The notes under the pieces were generated by a model. That model searched no databases, was not told where the DNA came from, and worked only from the letters and a program-made list of their open reading frames with translations. A stretch of 64,000 nt of DNA from Botrytis cinerea B05.10 (Eukaryota; Ascomycota; Leotiomycetes; Helotiales; Sclerotiniaceae). Position numbers and translations under genes: made by a program. The stretch covers positions 868,001 to 932,000 of the forward strand of contig NC_037324.1 of NCBI RefSeq assembly GCF_000143535.2. The letters run 5' to 3'. Below, in pieces: positions 35,519 through 44,241 of the stretch (position 1 is its first letter; every line of letters starts with the position of its first letter).

Positions 35519-35806
35519 AGTGATTGATCACTAGAATATTTTGTTTTGGGTAGAACCGACGCCTTGAGAAGGTTAATGTGGTTCTGCTGCATAATTTGGG
35601 TATTGATTCGTCCACTCGGTGTCTGGATCCAGCACTTTGTCTGGGATTGAAAATTGGAATATTGAAATTGGGGAAATTATGAGTGTCGATGAAGAGAGTG
35701 AGGAAGTCGTGGTTTGAGATCGAAAGAGTTGTGTGGATGGAGAACTATAAATTGATTAATAAGAAGATGCGGAAGGCCCAAAGGCTTTTTTCCCCACTCC
35801 ACCGAA

Positions 35807-35939
35807 GTGGCGACTTTTCTACATTTCGCCACCCTCGGAACCGAGAAAGAGCTTCGGTCCCGAGAGATGGCGCTTTGAGCCAATTAGAAGTCGACGGGAG
35901 TTCAGAGAGTCCCGAAGCCCCGAATAATTCTTGGCTTCG
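35807..35939. repeat. Cluster of inverted repeats
   Basis: GTGGCGA (35807-35813) pairs with TCGCCAC (35826-35832). CTCGG (35834-35838) pairs with CCGAG (35841-35845). CGGGA (35895-35899) pairs with TCCCG (35910-35914). CGAAGCC (35913-35919) pairs with GGCTTCG (35933-35939) around a GAATAATTC palindrome. The last one contains spaced GAA and TTC triplets, loosely like a heat-shock element but with off-standard spacing. Confidence 0.6.
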
Positions 35940-36261
35940 AGTCATCTTCACTAGTTTGACTCACTCTAAAACTATTCCAATGGATGAGCCACACTTGTTG
36001 AGGGGAAAATGAAAGCTTACGCCACATTAATGCTGTCTGCTTGACCGACGCGCGGCTGCTTTCAGCTTAATCACCAACCACAGCTCTTCAGTCTGGCGTA
36101 TTCCAAGGCTCGTACCATCTTTGTGTGGGATACGTCAACATCTTGTTGACTGAAAATAGGTAGGTTTGTGTTTCGTTGCCGTTTTTGCCTCCCCGCTAGT
36201 TTTGGTGTTGAGGTTACGCACCTACTGGCTTGCCTCGAAGTCTGATGGCCGTGGGAAGAGG

Positions 36262-36267
36262 TATATA
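36262..36267 (+). promoter_or_regulatory. TATA box candidate for Hsp20 gene
   Basis: TATATA about 75 bp upstream of the Hsp20 start codon, in a plausible core-promoter position for a strongly inducible gene. Confidence 0.4.
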
Positions 36268-36338
36268 TTCCTTGATTCCACCCTCGTTTTTTGGATTCTT
36301 TCCTTACTCTATATCATCATCATCATTGTCAATTCATC

Positions 36339-37622
36339 ATGGAATTCAACAACCAAAACAACAATCAACAAACAGGTCCCTTTTGGGATTTTGTACGCTC
36401 AATGCAACCACAAAACTCTGGAGCTGGTGTCGATCACCCTTCGCAAGAGTTCAATATGCGGGGTCCACCAGAAGGGCCTCATGGTCCTCATGAATATCAT
36501 GGACGGCATGGTCCCAGGGGTGCTCAAGGCCCTAGGGGTGATCATGGTCCACATGAATTTGGTCCATTTGGCCCATTTGGGTTTCCTTTTGGCGGACCAG
36601 GACCATTTGGAAGAGGTGGGTTTGGGCCAAGAGGAAGACACGGCCACAGAGGTCACCGTTCCTTCTCTCCAGGTAGAGACGGAGAATACACCGAGGGAGA
36701 AGGTAAAGACGGATTTCGAGGACATCATCATCATGGCAGAGGCAAACATGGACGTAGAGGCGGAGAAGAATCTGGTGAGGAAACCCCAACTTCTGACACT
36801 GAAGCAGGAGAGGAATCTCCAAGGCCACGTCGGGGCCCTCGAGGTTGTAAAGGCAAGGGACATTGTCGCAGAGATGGAGAGACATCAGGTGAAGAGTCAT
36901 CGGATGTTGAACTAAGAGAAGGATCAAAAGGCCCGGAATCATGTCGAGGACCTAAACGTCATGGACGTCATGGGCCAGGCAGCCGAGGAGGATGGGGTGT
37001 TCGAGGTGGAGGTAGAGGTGGGCCACACGGAGGACCTCATGGGGGACCACATGGTAGGGGAGGACCTCATGCTTGGGGTGGACCTCACGGACCTCACGGA
37101 AGACGCGGCCCACCTCCATTCGCCGGCCCAGGTGGCCCATTTGATTTTGGTGCAATGATACAAGCACTCTCCTCTCACCCAATCGCACAGGCATTTGGCG
37201 TACCTGCCGCTCAACGCTCTGGCGAAACACTCGTTCCCGAAGATGCTGACACAGAGAACTCTTTTGTTCCCCCCATTGACGTTTTCACCACTGAAGATGC
37301 ATATGTCCTCCACATTGCGCTCCCGGGTGCCAAGAAAGAAGATGTAGGTGTACACTGGGATGCTGAGAAAGGAATGTTGAACATGGCAGGTGTGGTATAC
37401 AGACCAGGAGATGAGAAATTCCTGGAGACTCTCACAAAGAAGGAGAGAAAGGTGGGTGCTTTCGAGCGCACTATGAAATTGCCCCTCAACGAAGAAGATA
37501 AATCCGAAATTGATGGTGATAACATTACCGCCAAGTTGGAGGATGGTGTTTTGGTCGTCACTGTACCAAAGTTGGAGAAGGAAGAATCTTGGACTGAGGT
37601 CAAGAGAGTCGATATCAATTGA
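36339..37622 (+). CDS. Small heat shock protein (Hsp20/alpha-crystallin) with Gly/His/Arg-rich N-terminus
   Basis: Probable holdase chaperone. Single exon of 427 residues from ATG 36339; the frame is open upstream only via a TTG. The C-terminal 120 residues (about 305-425) form an alpha-crystallin domain: FVPPIDVFTTEDAYVLHIAL, PGAKKEDVGVHWD, and the closing GVLVVTVPK strand of the family. The preceding 250 residues are low complexity, dominated by Gly, His, Arg and Pro (GGPHGGPHGGPHGRGGPHAW and similar), with acidic/Ser islands (GEESGEETPTSDTEAGEES). Usual fungal Hsp20/Hsp30 proteins are about 180-300 residues, so this is a long variant. A typical C-terminal I-X-I motif is not obvious. The His-rich region might bind metal or drive condensation; that is inference. 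Confidence 0.9.
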   Translation: MEFNNQNNNQQTGPFWDFVRSMQPQNSGAGVDHPSQEFNMRGPPEGPHGPHEYHGRHGPRGAQGPRGDHGPHEFGPFGPFGFPFGGPGPFGRGGFGPRGRHGHRGHRSFSPGRDGEYTEGEGKDGFRGHHHHGRGKHGRRGGEESGEETPTSDTEAGEESPRPRRGPRGCKGKGHCRRDGETSGEESSDVELREGSKGPESCRGPKRHGRHGPGSRGGWGVRGGGRGGPHGGPHGGPHGRGGPHAWGGPHGPHGRRGPPPFAGPGGPFDFGAMIQALSSHPIAQAFGVPAAQRSGETLVPEDADTENSFVPPIDVFTTEDAYVLHIALPGAKKEDVGVHWDAEKGMLNMAGVVYRPGDEKFLETLTKKERKVGAFERTMKLPLNEEDKSEIDGDNITAKLEDGVLVVTVPKLEKEESWTEVKRVDIN

Positions 37623-38654
37623 CTAGATTTGGATAATAACACAGGGTCTGTTCGGCTTAGCTGGGAGGTTTGATTTTACATCGTTCTCATTTCACGGATT
37701 CTTCTTTCTTAATAGTTAGGGTTTGAATATTGGCATCGGTATCGTGATTGGATTTAGCATAGTTACCATAAAAGGTCCCTTGGTGGACTGGAAAATAACC
37801 AAAAAAACGCCACTCGGCAACATATTAATTCTGAGCATCTTCCATTAATCAAGGTGACTGTAGTCTGAAGTGACTGAGAACTTGTTCCACGTTAAGCCTG
37901 TCGACGGTTAGGATGAAGCACTTCTGCCATGCTTCAAGTGCAAGTAAGTTCACTGTGATAGAAAGAGTCTGAAGCAGTAGGCAAGGAAAGAGAAGGGATA
38001 GACGAGAGACCGAGATAGTTATGATTTGATGCCGAGAATGAGAATCGATGAAAACGAATAAGCACGAATAAAAATCCACGTCCAGTTTGTCAGAAGGGAA
38101 AAGGCAAACGAAACGATACATGAAATAAAAATACAACACCACGCACGATCCACAGGCAAAGTATAATTCGTATTCTGAAACATTCACATACCAATGAATG
38201 TGTATTGGAGAGCAGGTCTGGCACAGGCAGCAGGCACGTGACCATGCGAGAGACAGAAAATACTTTCAGATGGAAGCAAGAGCGATCAATAGCCGGCGTC
38301 AAGATCAGACGATTGTTGGATTAGAGTGCAGAAAATTCAAGTAGAATATGGGTATGCGATTCGCAATTATATTGTATCTTGCTTGATCGTGTGAAGGTCG
38401 GCACCATTGGTAACGCATCTCACAAGGAGGATGCAGATAGCAGCTTCCAAAGTACACTTTCAAGGGACGACGCGTACAATAAGTACCATGAAGACGCGAT
38501 GCTCAACGATCCATGAAAGCTGTCTCTCTCGTATTAACTACATATGTCCTTTTGATAATCTTACAAATTTGCTTCAATTCTTTTTACCATCCGTGAAACC
38601 CAGACCCAAACAAGCCAACCATCCAACCAGCCATCCATCCATCCATATCCATAC
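37623..38654. other. Intergenic, nothing recognised
   Basis: Convergent 3' flanks of Hsp20 and the small minus-strand gene. CACGTG occurs near 38236; CATC repeats near 38630. No gene supported. Confidence 0.6.
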
Positions 38655-39200
38655 TTAAACACCGGCTGATAATTCTTGCAAAGCTCCGGCCGCTTCCTGC
38701 TCTGCTTTGGACAACTTTCTCCGTGACAACTTTGCATCATGCTCCGGATCGTCGAGGGATTTCCGTTTGTTGTGCTCGGAAGTTGGGCGACTTGAAGCTG
38801 ATGTCGACGTGGACGCTGGAAGAGCTTGAGGCGTTACTGTCAAGACAAGGTTGTCGATGAAGTTACGTAATTGATCGAAGTGTTTTGATTCCTCTTCGGT
38901 TTGAATGCATGCTGGCGTTGGAAATTGGGATTCCGATGCAGATGCGTTGATAGCTTTGATTTGGTGAGTTCAATCGTTGATTTCGAAGCAAGCAAAAGAA
39001 GAAAGGAAGATGCGGATATACATACCTCTTCTCACGGTGTCTTGAATCAACTGGTGGCCACTGTTGCCCGGAAAAGCCAGCAAAACTCGTTGAAGTGCGA
39101 CATTGAGCTGTGTGCATGTAAGTGAGTGTTGCTGTGAGAAGCAGGCCGGCGAGAAAAGACATACATCTCGAATACTTTCATCTTGTTGATAATTCATCAT
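38655..39200 (-). CDS. Hypothetical protein, 138 residues
   Basis: Not recognised. Minus-strand exons 39200-39165, 39107-39026 and 38953-38655 join in phase across two canonical introns (GTATGT donors; CACAG and CAAAG acceptors). It begins MMNYQQDESIRD, then LNVALQRVLLAFPGNSGHQL and IQDTVRRAINAS, and continues with a helical EEESKHFDQLRNFIDNLVLT. It ends in a basic, Ser-rich tail containing NKRKSLDDPEHDAKLSRRKL, which looks like a nuclear localisation signal, then a helix SKAEQEAAGALQELSAGV. The alternating helices and basic tail suggest a small nuclear complex subunit; that is inference. A second ATG three bases downstream is an equal start candidate. Confidence 0.7.
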
Positions 39201-40152
39201 GCTTATTGAAAATTTCAAAGTCAACCACTTCATTCACTTATTTAAAACACTTCGAAATTGACATTTACCTCTTCCACCGCGTGAAAAAGAAAAGTCATTT
39301 ATTGATTCTGGGAGAGGGACTGGATCTGGGGCGGAAGTATTGTTGATTCAAATCATCGAGATTTCACATGATGAGGATGAGAGGAGCAGAGAAGAGAAGA
39401 GGAGCTTTTCAGTTCTTAGCTAGCCAAAAGTTAAAAGCCTGGCTGTGGAAGACTGTGACTGTGTGTGGCTTTGAACTTCCATTTATAAACATTGTGAGAC
39501 ATTTCAAGCACTCAAACATGCAAACGCCACAGGTGGCGCAACATGACTACTCCTCGCACGTGTGCTCTGTCTGCACGAGGACGGACTAGGTCACCGTAGC
39601 CGCAACCGCACCCTCCACGGCAGTATCCTCTGAGAGATAATCCGGTTTCCCCCACAACCATTTATCTTCTTATTTGCAAACTTTCTTCCTTATCGACTTT
39701 TCCATCAAAGCTTTGCAAACTCAAGAAACACAAGGAATCGCAGAGGACGTGAGCGTTACAGAGCAGGATTCAACGACCCTCACTTATCCATTACCCCTCA
39801 TCACCTTCATCTTTCATCTGGTGTCGTCTGTAAGCTCGCGCCAAATCAGAAGATATTCTGGATGCAATTACCAGCTAGCTAGCTAAATCGATTGAGACAT
39901 AGAATTGGTGACCGGTACACGATTCTACGTCATTGTCATCGCACACCTCTGCCAAGCATATCAACATACTAAGCCAACTGCCCGTCTCAAAGTATCTTCT
40001 TTAGCCAGATTTCAAGAAGTGTTTGACCTTTCGCGACCCTTTATTCATTTTTATTCTCCCCCTATACCCCGTTTTGCTCGCCCACCTGGCTGGATTGTTA
40101 CTTCGCATTCTCATAACTTGTCAGCACACACAACAGAGAATAAGCAAACATC
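39201..40152. other. Divergent upstream region, no gene seen
   Basis: Lies between the small minus-strand gene and SRC1, so it presumably holds both promoters. It has a GCCACAGGTGGC palindrome near 39527 and a CACGTG near 39559, then a pyrimidine-rich leader before SRC1. Confidence 0.55.
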
Positions 40153-42416
40153 ATGTCAGATGAACTCAAATATCTGCAGGGGGGCTTTGATCCCTTTACC
40201 CTTACAATACCTCAAATTCGCTCTATTCTGGTCACATATAATATCGACTATCCATCCAGTGCGAAGAAAGCGGAACTCGTCGACATCTTCAACAAGGATT
40301 TAAAACCACAGGCACGAAAGATACTGAACGAAAGAGCGAGTGCGAAGAGAACGAGTCGAGGAATTGTTGATGCGGATTCGTCACAAGAGAGCAGTACTCA
40401 GGAAAGCACAACGGAAAGTACACGGGAAAGTGATGTAATCCTGCCACCACCGCGGACACGGGTTGTGAGACAATCGCCTGCAAAAGTTAGAGCATCGGTG
40501 GATATTAGCGATGATGAACCAGCGTACAGGAATACCAGGAGATCAACTAGGTCTATCAGCCCAGTAAAGAGAATGCCTAGAGCTAGTAGTCCTGTGAAAA
40601 GGACACCGAAACCGAGCGTTAAACACCCTAGGCAGGAGGAGGAGTCTCTCTCAGACGACGAGGACGTCCCGCAGACTGTGAGAAAATCGAGAAAAAGTAC
40701 AACAGTTCAAACGCCGATGGTTGGGGCAAGAGACAATCTAGATGGCGTGGTACAGAGCAAAGACTCGCGAAGAGAAAGCAATTTCACCCACGACAATCCT
40801 TTTCAAAAGGGCTCGCCACCTAGAAGGCCTATATCAAGCCATGATAGTAAGAGAAAAAGCTTGGGTGGGAGTGCTATGAAGGAAATGGAAAAACGAAGGA
40901 ACTCGATTTCGAGAAGACTCACGGCGACTCCACAGGCTAATAATGGAATACACCCACCAACTTCTTCCACTTTCGAAATTCCTGTTAGTAGGCTGGATGG
41001 CCTGAATGATTATGACGAGAATGGAGTAGAGATTAGTGAGGATTTTACTCCAGAGGCACAATTCGAGCTCGAGCGTGAGCAACAGAGAGGGCGCACTACA
41101 ATTCAACCTCGACGAAAAGCATCAAGCGGTGTCAGCATGAGTGGACCTATTTGGATGATTCTTCTTACGTTACTTGGTGGTTATGCTACTTGGTACAGGC
41201 AGGAGAAAATTGCCGTAGGCTTCTGTGGAGTAGGTAGAGAAGCGCATGCGATAATACCCATCAAACCAGAACTTCCGGACTGGGTACAAATAATCGCCGA
41301 ACCGCAGTGCGATTTTTGCCCACAGCATGCTTATTGCAATGCCAACTATGAAGTTCAGTGCGACCAAGATTTCATTCTTAAGCATCATCCTCTCTCATTA
41401 GGTGGATTCTTACCACTTCCGCCAACTTGTGAACCTGATGGTGAGAAACAGAGGCGCGTCAAAGCTGTAGCAGATCGAGCTGTTGAGGAATTAAGAGAAA
41501 GAAGAGCAAAATGGGAATGTGGTGATTTGACAGATGAAGCTGGTGTACCCGAACCGACCGCTGAGATTGATGCCGAACTTTTGAAGAAAGAAGTTAGCCA
41601 AAAGAGGAGAAAGGGCATGGGAGAGGCCGAATTTGAGGAATTATGGCTTGGTGCTATCGGAGAGATCAAAGGGAGAGATGAAGTAGTCGTCGGTGCTGAT
41701 GGGTAAGTTTAAAATTCCCTTCTTCTTTGACCCCTGTCACTCTTTGTACATGTATTCTTCTTTTTACTATACAATATCTTCTGACAACTCGGTTCACTAA
41801 TCAGGTTAAACATCCCCGTTGTAGATCAAACACCCTCACAAGTACGTCACTCGCCCGTCTCCCCCTCGTCTGCGCCGTCAAGCGATCCTTCAGAAACACA
41901 TTGGCAAGATATTATCTCGAAATTGGATCTCTAGCTCTAGCCTCTATTCTCTTCCTCTCCGCCCGCTCATCGATTCGTAGTCATGCAGCTACAAAAGCTG
42001 CAATCCCTGCTTTGGTCTCACTCACTCTTCAACGTCTCGCTACTCAAGCATCCCTTCATGCATCCGACCCAGATGGGTTTAAAGATGGTTGGATCAGTAT
42101 AGGCCAATTAAGAGACGACGTTCTCCGCGATGAACATAGTTTGAAAAAGCGAGAACAAATTTGGACGAAAGTCAAGAAAGTAGTGGAGATGAATTCGAAT
42201 ATTAGATCTATGCAAAGGGAGAGTCAAAATGGTGAGATCTCAAGAGTCTGGGAGTGGATTGGTGCGTTGGAGGATGTGGATGGCAGTGTTAGGAGAAGGA
42301 AAAGTGGGAGAGGAGGTTGGAGTACGCCGGGGAGGGAGCGAGACGATAGGGAGGAATTGGAGAATACAATTACACCTAGGTGGGAGGAACCAGGTTCGAA
42401 GGGTGTTTATGCTTGA
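40153..42416 (+). CDS. SRC1: Inner nuclear membrane HeH/LEM protein Src1/Heh (MAN1 family)
   Basis: Integral inner nuclear membrane protein that tethers chromatin and helps nuclear pore and envelope upkeep. Preferred exons 40153-41702 and 41825-42416, 713 residues. The N-terminal HeH (helix-extension-helix) domain covers about residues 1-50: FDPFTLTIPQIRSILVTYNI then YPSSAKKAELVDIFN. A long basic Ser/Arg-rich linker with NLS-like clusters follows. First membrane span about 333-352 (IWMILLTLLGGYATW); lumenal Cys-rich part with CDFCPQHAYC; second span near 546-563 (IGSLALASILFLSA); C-terminal MAN1 winged-helix-like domain (DGWISIGQLRDDVLRDEHSL). An acceptor 20 bp upstream of the preferred one is equally canonical and would give a 559-residue form without the second span. 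Confidence 0.92.
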
Positions 42417-42975
42417 GGTGTGAGGGTATTTATTAGGAGTCTTTCTTTCATTCAATTCAAGAAAAAAACTTGGTAACGTTTCATTCTTGAATATCGATAT
42501 CCAGATTTCCTTTTTGTTGTTTTAAATTTTTGGATTGTAAGAACTGGTGAGCGTGATGAGTACATGTAGCGATGAGGTGATGGTATTAGCGGGCAGGCAT
42601 CTGTTTCCAAGATCTAATTGTTGGGACTGGGAACGTTATTCATATCCTTTTCATCGATGAGCCGGATATCTTGATCTCTTTCCCATTATGTGTTGGCTGG
42701 TCGATGATTATTTATTGATTGATTGGTTAATTGTTTCGAGTGAGTGAATGAATAAGTGGGCGGCGGGCGGTGGGTGGTAACTAATAAGTGTGTATGTATG
42801 GATGGGGGTTTGGAGAGATCTTGATTTTTGATATTGTTTGTGACTTTTCTTATTTGATCTGATCTGGTTTGGTTTGATTTGATTCTTATATTATGGCGGT
42901 GCGGACTTAGTACTGTAGGAGATAGGAATGAGAAGGGATAGACGATGGGATAGCTGGATTGGGAGGAGGGGGTGT

Positions 42976-43047
42976 GGAGAGATGGAGAGATGGAGAGATG
43001 GAGAGATGGAGAGATGGAGAGATGGAGAGATGGAGAGATGGAGAGAT
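42976..43047. repeat. (GGAGAGAT)9 perfect 8-bp minisatellite
   Basis: Nine uninterrupted copies of GGAGAGAT. All purine except T, so it could form triplex-like structure. Spacer between copies is absent, ruling out CRISPR. Confidence 0.95.
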
Positions 43048-43304
43048 TGTAATGTAATATATGTAGTACATGATGTAGTTAGTATATAATCCAATACTAT
43101 TATATTATAATATAACACACACACTGTAACATACCACAACATAATACAGTACTACGCAATATGATATGATATCTATATGTATATGTATATTACATTTAGT
43201 TGGAATGATTCGTGATGCTATGTGACGCGAGGACTTTGCGAAGCGGGTGTGAATGGGTGTACTGGGATTAAATATTCTATTTTATGAGGATGCTGAGGAT
43301 TTTT

Positions 43305-43319
43305 GGGGGGGGGGGGGGG
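43305..43319. repeat. Poly-G run of 15
   Basis: Fifteen consecutive G after TTTT. Homopolymers of this length are prone to sequencing-length error. Confidence 0.85.
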
Positions 43320-43727
43320 TGAAAGATAAATGGATGAGATGGATGGATGGATGAAATATCTTCATCTTTATCTTTGCTGATGCGATGTGATGTGATGTGA
43401 TGTCGATTTCGCATATCCTCACTCATTCACTCACCATTTGCCAACTTTTGCGATGAGAACCTAAGATGCTTGAGTCGAAAAGAAAAAATTGGAAAGTTAC
43501 ATCTATCATGTATGTATGTTGTTTATTCAGAGTATATATAGATAGAATGAGATGGATAGATACCTAGATAGATGATGGGACATTCCACAATTCAATATCG
43601 CCATAAAAAAAAAACGGTAAAATACTCTCTCATCTCTCCTCACTCTCTCGCTTCCTCATCTGCTACCGTACAACGCGCGCCCGCCCTACTTTTCCCTCCT
43701 CCTCCTTCTTCTCCTCGACCTCCAAAA

Positions 43728-43985
43728 ATGCAAAACCTACTATTAAGCGCGACTTCTCGCGCTATAAGGGGGAAACCAGCACCACAGGTTTTTTGGATTA
43801 GTAAATCAATATCCCACACGCGCCCACACCCGAGATCGATGCGGGATCGGAGTGGTATATTCTTGCTTCACTGGGCGAACTGTCTTGAGCGAGTGGGGTT
43901 GACCACTCTGCCAGTTGGTGGGATGTTGTGGTGGGAGGTGTGCTGTTTGAGTATATCTTTATTTGGCAAGGGTGAGAAGTGGTGA
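43728..43985 (+). CDS. Possible small gene, 85 residues
   Basis: The ATG at 43728 follows a C/T-rich leader and the context CCAAAAATG, as in real genes here. The first residues, MQNLLLSATSRAIRGKPAPQ, resemble a mitochondrial presequence (basic, Ser/Arg-rich, no acids). The remainder (VFWISKSISHTRPH...) has no recognisable domain and may be an unspliced read-through: a GTTTTTTGG sequence follows CCACAG at 43789. An in-frame ATG at 43572 is less likely. Very tentative. Confidence 0.25.
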   Translation: MQNLLLSATSRAIRGKPAPQVFWISKSISHTRPHPRSMRDRSGIFLLHWANCLERVGLTTLPVGGMLWWEVCCLSISLFGKGEKW

Positions 43986-44117
43986 ATATGATACGGGTAG
44001 AAGGATGGATTGGGTGGATGAGTGAATGTGGTGGGTGAGATGTCGCCGTACTGCGGTTGTGTGAAGTTGGGGGTTTGGGTGTGAACGCAGTGAATGACTT
44101 CAATCCAATGGCCACTG

Positions 44118-44241
44118 TGTTATAGCCCTAAACGAATACGAAAGAGACTAGCTCTTTCGAGTGGCCCTTATATAAAGCCACTATTTCCTGTACATAGCTA
44201 GCTCTTTAGACAGAATACAATATTGTCATTTAGGAACTTCA
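44118..44241 (+). mobile_element. Candidate solo LTR remnant
   Basis: Begins TGTTATAGCCC and ends ..AACTTCA, with a TATATAA box inside (about 44168) and a short internal CGAAAGAG..CTCTTTCG inverted repeat. The bases just after, GTGCTACGCCACC, include GCTACGCCA, which is complementary to the TGGCGTAGC of initiator-tRNA D arms, as expected of a primer binding site in copia-type elements. No target-site duplication is visible and no internal domain is recognisable, so the call is weak. Confidence 0.3.

Larger units (their letters stand above)
35519..36338. other. Intergenic, palindrome-rich, upstream of Hsp20
   Basis: Contains four inverted repeats between 35807 and 35939, an AGGGG element near 36000, and a TATATA box near 36262. 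No gene supported; a plus frame across 35683-36012 has no domain features and runs through the inverted repeats. Confidence 0.55.

Noticed and set aside
36399..36942. Minus-strand frames opposite the Hsp20 N-terminus
   Set aside because: Shadows of the biased Gly/His/Arg-rich codons.
41805..41882. SRC1 model with an extra 37-nt exon and a 41-bp intron
   Set aside because: A single intron ending at 41824 keeps the TSLARLPLVCAVKRSFRN stretch typical of the family and needs fewer assumptions.
42976..43047. Possible CRISPR-like array
   Set aside because: Repeat units are contiguous with no spacers, in a fungal genome; it is a minisatellite.
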